NCBI GenBank assembly: GCA_037013495.1
Contig: CM072812.1
Span: 60,854,938-60,918,937 of the forward strand
DNA length: 64,000 nucleotides
Source of the DNA: Hippophae tibetana
Lineage: Eukaryota; Streptophyta; Magnoliopsida; Rosales; Elaeagnaceae
Direction: 5' to 3'
This document shows positions 51,331-63,700 of this stretch, one piece after another. A program made the translations under genes and the position numbers. Numbering within the stretch: position 1 is the first letter of the stretch; each line of letters opens with the position of its first letter. The notes beneath the pieces are model-generated. The model did not search any database. It saw nothing but the letters and a program-made list of their open reading frames with translations, and had not been told where the DNA came from.

Positions 51331-51876
51331 TTAGGGGAACAACCTAGAAACTCAACGAAATATTAACGATTGAATTGCAAAGAATGTGGTTAAGATGATT
51401 AATAAAGAATCCTATAGAAAAAGAACCGAAAAGAACACAATATGTTGAGACCAAAATTTATGACATCAGTAAGTTTGTAAACAATGGAGTTTGGGTTCCC
51501 AAATGTTGAGAACAGAACTAATGCTTTGTTGCATTTTTAGAAATCGAAAAGACCTTCCATATGATTTATTATAATAGCCGTGTCGATGCACGATTTAATA
51601 ATTTTAACAGTTTACAATTAATAACTTCTTTATTTTTTAAACTGTGACATGCTGGAACAATCTTATTTTTTTGAAAATAAAAGATAGATTAACACACATA
51701 AAAAAAAGAACAAAAAAAAGATACGAAGAATTTAAAGAAAAATAAAATAGGAAATCCAAAAATTAAAACAACGACAACAAAACGGATAGAAAACGCAAGG
51801 GATGAAGGATTAAATTTCTTTCTTTTCATTCTGAATTTTCATTCCAGAATGAAATAAACAATTAAATAATTAATGT
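51331..51876 (+). repeat. A-type satellite patch inside domain C
   Basis: Flanks are B/C in type: CTCTCGTTC before, and GAAGACATATAACC with CTCTCGTTC and CTAGTAACTC after. In between, A states run without break: AGGGGAACAACCTAGAAAC, GAACACAATATGTTGAGACC, AAGTTTGTAAAC, TTTAATAATTTTAAC, the 12-bp deletion (CAGTTTACAATTAAT near 51,609), TCTTTATTTTTT, GAAAATAAAAG, ATAAAATAGG, AAAACGG and CATTCTGAATTTTC. One B state, CCAGAATG near 51,844, sits near the right edge. The combination resembles the short-to-long transition around 4,332-4,876. TGCTGGAAC is private to this copy. Confidence 0.87.
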
Positions 51877-54234
51877 TTTAAATCTAAAATTCAAAAATGG
51901 AAAAATGAAGACATATAACCTTTTTTTTGCCACCAAGGCTCTCGTTCTAAATTATATGTAACCTTTAGGTGAACAACCTAGTAACTCAACGAAATATTAA
52001 CGATTGAATTGCAAAGAACGTGGTTAAGATGATTAATAAAGAATCCTATAGAAAAGGAACCGAAAACAACGCAATATGGTGATACCAAAATTTATGACAT
52101 CAGTAAGTTGTGTAAACAATTGAGTTTGGGTCCCCAAATGTTGAGAACAGAACTAATGCTTTGTTGCATTTTTAGAAATCGAAACGACCTTCCATATGAT
52201 TTATTATAACAGCCATGTCGATGCGCGATTTAAAAGTTATAACAGTTTAACATTGCAACCCCAATTAATAACTTCTTTGTTTTTTAAACTGTGACATGCT
52301 ACAACAATCTTATTTTTTTGAAAAACAAAGATAGATTAACACACATAGAAAAAAGAACAAAAAAAGATACGAAGAATTTAAAGAAAACTAAAAAAGGAAA
52401 TCCAAAAAATTAAAACAACTACAACAAAATGGATAGAAAACGCAAGGAATGAAGGATTAAATTTCTTTCTTTTTATTCAGAATTTTCATTCCAGACTGAA
52501 AAAAAACAATTAAATAATTATTGCTTTAAATCTAAAAATCAAAAATGGAAAAATGAAGACATATAACCTTTTTTTTGCCACCAAGGCTCTCGTTCTAAAT
52601 TATATGTAACCTTTAGGTGAACAACCTAGTAACTCAACGAAATATTAACGATTGAATTACAAAGAACGTGGTTAAGATGATTAATAAAGAATCCTATACA
52701 AAAAGAACCGAAAACAACCAATATGGTGAGAACAAAATTTATGACATTAGTATGTTGTGTAAACAATGGAGTTTGGGTTCCCAAATGTTGGGAACAGAAC
52801 TAATGCTTTGTTGCATTTTTAGAAATCGAAACCACCTTCCATATGATTTATTATAATAGCTGTGTCGATGCACGATTAAAAAATTTTAACAGTTTAACGT
52901 TGCAACCCCAATTAATAACTTCTTTGATTTTTAAACTGTGACATGCTGCAACAATCTTATTTTTTTGAAAAACTAAGATAGATTAACACACATAAGAAAA
53001 AGGAACAAAAAAAAGATACGAAGAATTTAAAGAAAACTATAAAAGGAAAACCAAAAATCAAAACAATGACAAAAAAAATGGATAGATAACGCAAGTGATG
53101 AAGGATTAAATTTCTTTCTTTTTATTCCGAATTTTCACACAAGAATGCAAAAAACAATTAAATAATTATTGTTTTAAATCTAAAATTCAAAAATGGAAAA
53201 CTGAAGACATATAACCTTTTTTTTTCCACCAAGGCTCTCGTTCTAAATTATATGTAACCTTTAGGTGAACAACCTAGTAACTCAACGAAATATTTACGAT
53301 TGAATTGCAAAGAACATAGTTAAGATGATTAACAAAGAATCCTATAGAAAAGGAACCGAAAACAACGCAATATGGTGATACCAAAATTTATGACATCAGT
53401 AAGTTGTGTAAACAATTGAGTTTGGGTTCCCAAATGTTGAGAACAGAACAAATGCTTTGTTGCATTTTTCGAAATCGAAACGACCTTCCATATGATTTAT
53501 TATAACAGCCATGTCGATGCGCGATTTAAAAATTATAACAGTTTAACGTTGCAACCCCAATTAATAACTTCTTTGTTTTTTAAATTGTGACATGCTACAA
53601 CAATCTTAATTTTTTGAAAAACAAAGATGGATTAACACACATAGAAAAAAGAACAAAAAAAGATACGAAGATTTAAAGAAAAATAAAAAAGGAAATCCAA
53701 AAAATTAAAACAACTACAACAAAATGGATAGAAAACGCAAGGAATGAAGGATTAAATTTCTTTCTTTTTATTCAGAATTTTCATTCCAGAATGAAAAAAA
53801 CAATTAAATAATTATTGCTTTAAATCTAAAAATCAAAAATGGAAAAATGAAGACATATAACCTTTTTTTTTGCCACCAAGGCTCTCGTTCTAAATTGTAT
53901 GTAACCTTTAGGTGAACAACCTAGTAACTCAACGAAATATTAACGATTGAATTACAAAGAACGTGGTTAAGATGATTAATAAAGAATCCTATACAAAAAG
54001 AACCGAAAACAACCAATATGGTGAGAACAAAATTTATGACATTAGTATGTTGTGTAAACAATGGAGTTTGGGTTCCCAAATGTTGAGAACAGAACTAATG
54101 CTTTGTTGCATTTTTAGAAATCGAAACGACCTTCCATATGGTTTATTATAATAGCTGTGTCGATGCACGATTTAAAAATTTTAACAGTTTAACGTTGCAA
54201 CCCCAATTAATAACTTCTTTGATTTTTAAACTAT

Positions 54235-54883
54235 GACATGCTGCAACAATCTTATTTTTTTGAAAAACAAAGATAGATTAACACACATAAGAAAAAGGAA
54301 CAAAAAAAAAGATACGAAGAATTTAAAGAAAACTATAAAAGGAAAACCAAAAATCAAAACAACGACAAAAAAATGGATAGAAAACGCAAGTGATGAAGGA
54401 TTAAATTTCTTTCTTTTTATTCCGAATTTTCACACAAGAATGCAAAAAACAATTAAATAATTATTGTTTTAAATGTAAAATTCAAAAATGGAAAAATGAA
54501 GACATATAACCTTTTTTTTGCCACCAAGGCTCTCGTTCTAAATTATATGTAACCTTTAGGTGAACAACCTAGTAACTCAACGAAATATTTACGATTGAAT
54601 TGCAAAGAACGTGGTTAAGATGATTAATAAATAATCCTATAGAAAAGGAACCGAAAACAACGCAATATGGTGATACCAAAATTTATGACATCAGTAAGTT
54701 GTGTAAACAATTGAGTTTGGGTTACCAAATGTTGAGAACAGAACTAATGCTTTGTTGCATTTTTAGAAATCGAAACGACCTTCCTTATGATTTATTATAA
54801 CAGCCATGTCGATGCACGATTTAAAAATTATAACAGTTTAACGTTGCAACCCCAATTAATAACTTCTTTGATTTTTAAACTGT
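54235..54883 (+). repeat. Reference domain C monomer (649 bp)
   Basis: It carries all C markers and, near its end, ATAAATAATCC and GGGTTACCAAATG. These two variants recur together in the monomer at 56826, so 54235-54883 and 56826-57474 are copies 2,591 bp (four monomers) apart. The extra A and G residues in the A-rich section explain why C monomers are slightly longer than A monomers. Confidence 0.84.
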
Positions 54884-55529
54884 GACATGCTGCAACAATC
54901 TTATTTTTTTGAAAAACAAAGATAGATTAACACACATAAGAAAAAGGAACAAAAAAAAGATACGAAGAATTTAAAGAAAACTATAAAAGGAAAACCAAAA
55001 ATCAAAACAACGACAAAAAAATGGATAGATAACGCAAGTGATGAAGGATTAAATTTCTTTCTTTTTATTCCGAATTTTCACACAAGAATGCAAAAAACAA
55101 TTAAATAATTATTGTTTTAAATCTAAAATTCAAAAATGGAAAAATGAAGACATATAACCTTTTTTTTGCCACCAAGGCTCTCGTTCTAAATTATATAACC
55201 TTTAGGTGAACAACCTAGTATCTCAATGAAATATTAACGATTAAATTGCGAAGAATGTGGTTAAGATGATTAATAAAGAATCCTATAGAAAAAGAACCGA
55301 AAACAACGCAATATGTTGAGACCAAAATTTATGACATCAGTAAGTTGTGTAAACAATGGAGTTTGGGTTCCCAAATGTTGAGAACAGAACTAATGTTGTG
55401 TTGCATTTTTCGAAATCGAAACGACCTTCCATATGATTTATTATAATAGCTGTGTCGATGCACGATTTAAAAATTTTAACAGTTTAACGTTGCAACCCCA
55501 ATTAATAACTTCTTTGATTTTTAAACTAT

Positions 55530-58500
55530 GACATGCTGCAACAATCTTATTTTTTTGAAAAACAAAGATAGATTAACACACATAAGAAAAAGGAACAAAA
55601 AAAAAGATACGAAGAATTTAAAGAAAACTATAAAAGGAAAACCAAAAATCAAAACAACGACAAAAAAATGGATAGAAAACGCAAGTGATGAAGGATTAAA
55701 TTTCTTTCTTTTTATTCCGAATTTTCACACAAGAATGCAAAAAAAAATTAAATAATTATTGTTTTAAATCTAAAATTCAAAAATGGAAAAATGAAGACAT
55801 ATAACCTTTTTTTTGCCACCAAGGCTCTCGTTCTAAATTATATGTAACCTCTAGGTGAACAACCTAGTAACTCAACGAAATATTTACGATTGAATTGCAA
55901 AGAACGTGGTTAAGATGATTAATAAAGAATCCTATATAAAAGGAACCGAAAACAACGCAATATGGTGATACCAAAATTTATGACATCAGTAAGTTGTGTA
56001 AACAATTGAGTTTGGGTTCCCAAATGTTGAGAACAGAACTAATGCTTTGTTGCATTTTTAGAAATCGAAAGGACCTTCCATATGATTTATTATAACAGCC
56101 ATGTCGATGCGCGATTTAAAAATTATAACAGTTTAACGTTGCAACCCCAATTAATAACTTCTTTGTTTTTTAAACTGTGACATGCTGCAACAATCTTATT
56201 TTTTTGAAAAACAAAGATAGATTAACACACATAGAAAAAAGAACAAAAAAAGATACTAAGAATTTAAAGAAAAATAAAAAAGGAATTCCAAAAAATTAAA
56301 ACAACGACAACAAAATGGATAGAAAACGCAAGGGATGAAGGATTAAATTTCTTTATTTTTATTCCGAATTTTCATTCCAGAATGAAAAAAACAATTAAAT
56401 AATTATTGTTTTAAATCTAAAATTCAAAAATGGAAAAATGAAGACATATAACCATTTTTTTGCCACCAAGGCTCTCGTTCTAAATTATATGTAACCTTTA
56501 GGTAACCAACCTAGTAACTCAATGAAATATTAACGATTAAATTGCAAAGAACGTGGTTAAGATGATTATTAAAGAATCCTATAGAAAAAGAACCGAAAAC
56601 AACGCAATATGATGAGACCAAAATTTATGACATCAGTAAGTTGTGTAAACAATGGAGTTTGGGTTCCCAAATGTTAAGAACAGAACTAATGCTTTGTTGC
56701 ATTTTTAGAAATCGAAACGACCTTCCATATGATTTATTATAACAGCCATGTCGATGCGCGATTTAAAAATTATAACAGTTTAACGTTGCAACCCCAATTA
56801 ATAACTTCTTTGATTTTTAAACTGTGACATGCTGCAACAATCTTATTTTTTTGAAAAACAAAGATAGATTAACACACATAAGAAAAAGGAACAAAAAAAA
56901 AGATACGAAGAATTTAAAGAAAACTATAAAAGGAAAACCAAAAATCAAAACAACGACAAAAAAATGGATAGAAAACGCAAGTGATGAAGGATTAAATTTC
57001 TTTCTTTTTATTCCGAATTTTCACACAAGAATGCAAAAAACAATTAAATAATTATTGTTTTAAATGTAAAATTTAAAAATGGAAAAATGAAGACATATAA
57101 CCTTTTTTTTGCCACCAAGGCTCTCGTTCTAAATTCTATGTAACCTTTAGGTGAACAACCTAGTAACTCAACGAAATATTTACGATTGAATTGCAAAGAA
57201 CGTGGTTAAGATGATTAATAAATAATCCTATAGAAAAGGAACCGAAAACAACGCAATATGGTGATACCAAAATTTATGACATCAGTAAGTTGTGTAAACA
57301 ATTGAGTTTGGGTTACCAAATGTTGAGAACAGAACTAATGCTTTGTTGCATTTTTAGAAATTGAAACGACCTTCCATATGATTTATTATAACAGCCATGT
57401 CGATGCGCGATTTAAAAATTATAACAGTTTAACGTTGCAACCCCAATTAATAACTTCTTTGATTTTTAATCTGTGACATGCTGCAACAATCTTATTTTTT
57501 TGAAAAACAAAGATAGATTAACACACATAAGAAAAAGGAACAAAAAAAAAGATACGAAGAATTTAAAGAAAACTATAAAAGGAAAACCAAAAATCAAAAC
57601 AACGACAAAAAAATGGATAGATAACGCAAGTGATGAAGGATTAAATTTCTTTATTTTTATTCCGAATTTTCACACAAGAATGTAAAAAACAATTAAATAA
57701 TTATTGTTTTAAATCTAAAATTCAAAACTGAAAAAATGAAGACATATAACCTTTTTTTTGCCACCAAAGCTCTCGTTCTAAATTATATGTAACCTTTAGG
57801 TGAACAACCTAGTATCTCAATGAAATATTAACGATTAAATTGCGAAGAATGTGGTTAAGATGATTAATAAAGAATCCTATAGAAAAAGAACCGAAAACAA
57901 CGCAATATGTTGAGACCAAAATTTATGACATCAGTAAGTTGTGTAAACAATGGAGTTTGGGTTCCCAAATGTTGAGAACAGATCTAATGTTGTGTTGCAT
58001 TTTTCGAAATCGAAACGACCTTCCATATGATTTATTATAATAGCTGTGTCGATGCACGATTTAAAAATTATAACAGTTTAACGTTGCAACCCCAATTAAT
58101 AACTTCTTTGATTTTTAAACTGTGACATGCTGCAACAATCTTATTTTTTTGAAAAACAAAGATAGATTAACACACATAAGAAAAAGGAACAAAAAAAAAG
58201 ATACGAAGAATTTAAAGAAAACTATAAAAGGAAAACCAAAAATCAAAACAACGACAAAAAAATGGATAGATAACGCAAGTGATGAAGGATTAAATTTCTT
58301 TCTTTTTATTCCGAATTTTCACACAAGAATGCAAAAAACAATTAAATAATTATTGTTTTAAATCTAAAATTCAAAAATGGAAAAATGAAGACATATAACC
58401 TTTTTTTTTGCCACCAAGGCTCTCGTTCTAAATTATATAACCTTTAGGTGAACAACCTAGTATCTCAATGAAATATTAACGATTAAATTGCGAAGAATGT

Positions 58501-60715
58501 GGTTAAGATGATTAATAAAGAATCCTATAGAAAAAGAACCGAAAACAACGCAATATGTTGAGACCAAAATTTATGACATCAGTAAGTTGTGTAAACAATG
58601 GAGTTTGGGTTCCCAAATGTTGAGAACAGAACTAATGTTGTGTTGCATTTTTCGAAATCGAAACGACCTTCCATATGATTTATTATAATAGCTGTGTCGA
58701 TGCACGATTTAAAAATTTTAACAGTTTAACGTTGCAACCCCAATTAATAACTTCTTTGATTTTTAAACTATGACATGCTGCAACAATCTTATTTTTTTGA
58801 AAAACAAAGATAGATTAACACACATAAGAAAAAGGAAAAAAAAAAGATACGAAGAATTTAAAGAAAACTATAAAAGGAAAACCAAAAATCAAAACAACGA
58901 CAAAAAAATGGATAGAAAACGCAAGTGATGAAGGATTAAATTTCTTTCTTTTTATTCCGAATTTTCACACAAGAATGCAAAAAAAAATTAAATAATTATT
59001 GTTTTAAATCTAAAATTCAAAAATGGAAAAATGAAGACATATAACCTTTTTTTTGCCACCAAGGCTCTCGTTCTAAATTATATGTAACCTCTAGGTGAAC
59101 AACCTAGTAACTCAACGAAATATTTACGATTGAATTGCAAAGAACGTGGTTAAGATGATTAATAAAGAATCCTATATAAAAGGAACCGAAAACAACGCAA
59201 TATGGTGATACCAAAATTTATGACATCAGTAAGTTGTGTAAACAATTGAGTTTGGGTTCCCAAATGTTGAGAACAGAACTAATGCTTTGTTGCATTTTTA
59301 GAAATCGAAATGACCTTCCATATGATTTATTATAACAGCCATGTCGATGCGCGATTTAAAAATTATAACAGTTTAACGTTGCAACCCCAATTAATAACTT
59401 CTTTGTTTTTTAAACTGTGACATGCTGCAACAATCTTATTTTTTTGAAAAACAAAGATAGATTAACACACATAGAAAAAAGAACAAAAAAAGATACTAAG
59501 AATTTAAAGAAAAATAAAAAAGGAATTCCAAAAAATTAAAACAACGACAACAAAATGGATAGAAAACGCAAGGGATGAAGGATTAAATTTCTTTATTTTT
59601 ATTCCGAATTTTCATTCAAGAATGAAAAAAAAAATTAAATAATTATTGTTTTAAATCTAAAATTCAAAAATGGAAAAATGAAGACATATAACCATTTTTT
59701 TGCCACCAAGGCTCTCGTTCTAAATTATATGTAACCTTTAGGTGAACAACCTAGTAACTCAACGAAATATTTACGATTGAATTGCAAAGAACGTGGTTAA
59801 GATGATTAATAAAGAATCCTATAGAAAAAGAACCGAAAACAACACAATATGGTGAGACCAAAATTTATGACATCAGTAAGTTGTGTAAACAATGGAGTTT
59901 GGGTTCCCAAATGTTAAGAACAGAACTAATGCTTTGTTGCATTTTTAGAAATCGAAACCACCTTCCATATGATTTATTATAATAGCTGTGTCGATGCACG
60001 ATTTAAAAATTTTAACAGTTTAACGTTGCAACCCCAATTAATAACTTCTTTGATTTTTAAACTGTGACATGCTGCAACAATCTTATTTTTTTGAAAAACA
60101 AAGATAGATTAACACACATAAGAAAAAGGAACAAAAAAAAAGATACGAAGAATTTAAAGAAAACTATAAAAGGAAAACCAAAAATCAAAACAACGACAAA
60201 AAAATGGATAGATAACGCAAGTGATGAAGGATTAAATTTCTTTCTTTTTATTCCGAATTTTCACACAAGAATGCAAAAAACAATTAAATAATTATTGTTT
60301 TAAATCTAAAATTCAAAAATGGAAAAATGAAGACATATAACCTTTTTTTTTGCCACCAAGGCTCTCATTCTAAATTGTATATAACCTTTAGGTGAACAAC
60401 CTAGTATCTGAATGAAATATTAACGATTAAATTGCGAAGAATGTGGTTAAGATGATTAATAAAGAATCCTATAGAAAAAGAACCGAAAACAACGCAATAT
60501 GTTGAGACCAAAATTTATGACATCAGTAAGTTGTGTAAACAATGGAGTTTGGGTTCCCAAATGTTGAGAACAGAACTAATGTTGTGTTGCATTTTTCGAA
60601 ATCGAAACGACCTTCCATATGATTTATTATAATAGCTGTGTCGATGCACGATTTAAAAATTTTAACAGTTTAACGTTGCAACCCCAATTAATAACTTCTT
60701 TGATTTTTAAACTAT
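55530..60715 (+). repeat. Domain C 5-mer HOR, about 3,240-bp period
   Basis: The monomers at 55530 and 58772 share ATGCAAAAAAAAATTAAAT and GTAACCTCTAGGTG. The B-like monomers at 56179 and 59419 share GATACTAAGAATTT, AGGAATTCC and ACCATTTTTTTGCC. Those at 56826 and 60066 also correspond. The spacings are 3,242, 3,240 and 3,240 bp. The second copy keeps the match over about three monomers, then passes into the 4-mer unit starting near 60,066. Confidence 0.82.
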
Positions 60716-63700
60716 GACATGCTGCAACAATCTTATTTTTTTGAAAAACAAAGATAGATTAACACACATAAGAAAAAGGAACAAAAAAAAAGATACGAAG
60801 AATTTAAAGAAAACTATAAAAGGAAAACCAAAAATCAAAACAACGACAAAAAAATGGATAGAAGACGCAAGTGATGAAGGATTAAATTTCTTTCTTTTTA
60901 TTCCGAATTTTCACACAAGAATGCAAAAAACAATTAAATAATTATTGTTTTAAATCTAAAATTCAAAAATGGAAAAATGAAGACATATAACCTTTTTTTT
61001 GCCACCAAGGCTCTCGTTCTAAATTATATGTAACCTTTAGGTGAACAACCTAGTAACTCAACGAAATATTTACGATTGAATTGCAAAGAACGTGGTTAAG
61101 ATGATTAATAAAGAATCCTATAGAAAAGGAACCGAAAACAACGGAATATGGTGATACCAAAATTTATGACATCAGTAAGTTGTGTAAACAATTGAGTTTG
61201 GGTTCCCAAATGTTGAGAACAGAACTAATGCTTTGTTGCATTTTTAGAAATCGAAATGACCTTCCATATGATTTATTATAACAGCCATGTCGATGCGCGA
61301 TTTAAAAATTATAACAGTTTAACGTTGCAACCCCAATTAATAACTTCTTTGTTTTTTAAACTGTGACATGCTACAACAATCTTATTTTTTTGAAAAAGAA
61401 AGATGGATTAACACACATAGAAAAAAGAACAAAAAAAGATACGAAGATTTAAAGAAAAATAAAAAAGGAAATCCAAAAAATTAAAACAACTACAACAAAA
61501 TGGATAGAAAATGCAAGGAATGAAGGATTAAATTTCTTTCTTTTTATTCCGAATTTTCATTCCAGAATGAAAAAAACAATTAAATAATTATAGTTTTAAA
61601 TCTAAAATTCAAAAATGGAAAAATGAAGACATATAACCTTTTTTTTTGCCACCAAGGCTCTCATTCTAAATTGTATATAACCTTTAGGTGAACAACCTAG
61701 TAACTCAACGAAATATTTACGATTGAATTGCGAAGAACGTGGTTAAGATGATTAATAAAGAATCCTATAGAAAAAGAACCGAAAACAACGCAATATGATG
61801 AGACCAAAATTTATGACATTAGTAAGTTGTGTAAACAATGTAGTTTGGGTTCCCAAATGTTGAGAACAGAACTAATGTTGTGTTGCATTTTTTGAAATCG
61901 AAACGACCTTCCATATGATTTATTATAATAGCTGTGTCGATGCACGATTTAAAAATTTTAACAGTTTAACGTTGCAACCCCAATTAATAACTTCTTTGAT
62001 TTTTAAACTATGACATGCTGCAACAATCTTATTTTTTTGAAAAACAAAGATAGATTAACACACATAAGAAAAAGGAACAAAAAAAAAGATACGAAGAATT
62101 TAAAGAAAACTATAAAAGGAAAACCAAAAATCAAAACAACGACAAAAAAATGGATAGATAACGCAAGTGATGAAGGATTAAATTTCTTTCTTTTTATTCC
62201 GAATTTTCACACAAGAATGCAAAAAACAATTAAATAATTATTGTTTTAAATCTAAAATTCAAAAATGGAAAAATGAAGACATATAACCTTTTTTTTTGCC
62301 ACCAAGGCTCTCGTTCTAAATTATATAACCTTTAGGTGAACAACCTAGTATCTCAATGAAATATTAACGATTAAATTGCGAAGAATGTGGTTAAGATGAT
62401 TAATAAAGAATCCTATAGAAAAAGAACCGAAAACAACGCAATATGTTGAGACCAAAATTTATGACATCAGTAAGTTGTGTAAACAATGGAGTTTGGGTTC
62501 CCAAATGTTGAGAACAGAACTAATGTTGTGTTGCATTTTTCGAAATCGAAACGACCTTCCATATGATTTATTATAATAGCTGTGTCGATGCACGATTTAA
62601 AAATTTTAACAGTTTAACGTTGCAACCCCAATTAATAACTTCTTTGATTTTTAAACTATGACATGCTGCAACAATCTTATTTTTTTGAAAAACAAAGATA
62701 GATTAACACACATAAGAAAAAGGAAAAAAAAAAGATACGAAGAATTTAAAGAAAACTATAAAAGGAAAACCAAAAATCAAAACAACGACAAAAAAATGGA
62801 TAGATAACGCAAGTGATGAAGGATTAAATTTCTTTCTTTTTATTCCGAATTTTCACACAAGAATGCAAAAAACAATTAAATAATTATTGTTTTAAATCTA
62901 AAATTCAAAAATGGAAAAATGAAGACATATAACCTTTTTTTTTGCCACCAAGGCTCTCATTCTAAATTGTATATAACCTTTAGGTGAACAACCTAGTATC
63001 TGAATGAAATATTAACGATTAAATTGCGAAGAATGTGGTTAAGATGATTAATAAAGAATCCTATAGAAAAAGAACCGAAAACAACGCAATATGTTGAGAC
63101 CAAAATTTATGACATCAGTAAGTTGTGTAAACAATGGAGTTTGGGTTCCCAAATGTTGAGAACAGAACTAATGTTGTGTTGCATTTTTCGAAATCGAAAC
63201 GACCTTCCATATGATTTATTATAATAGCTGTGTCGATGCACGATTTAAAAATTTTAACAGTTTAACGTTGCAACCCCAATTAATAACTTCTTTGATTTTT
63301 AAACTATGACATGCTGCAACAATCTTATTTTTTTGAAAAACAAAGATAGATTAACACACATAAGAAAAAGGAACAAAAAAAAAGATACGAAGAATTTAAA
63401 GAAAACTATAAAAGGAAAACCAAAAATCAAAACAACGACAAAAAAATGGATAGAAGACGCAAGTGATGAAGGATTAAATTTCTTTCTTTTTATTCCGAAT
63501 TTTCACACAAGAATGCAAAAAACAATTAAATAATTATTGTTTTAAATCTAAAATTCAAAAATGGAAAAATGAAGACATATAACCTTTTTTTTGCCACCAA
63601 GGCTCTCGTTCTAAATTATATGTAACCTTTAGGTGAACAACCTAGTAACTCAACGAAATATTTACGATTGAATTGCAAAGAACGTGGTTAAGATGATTAA

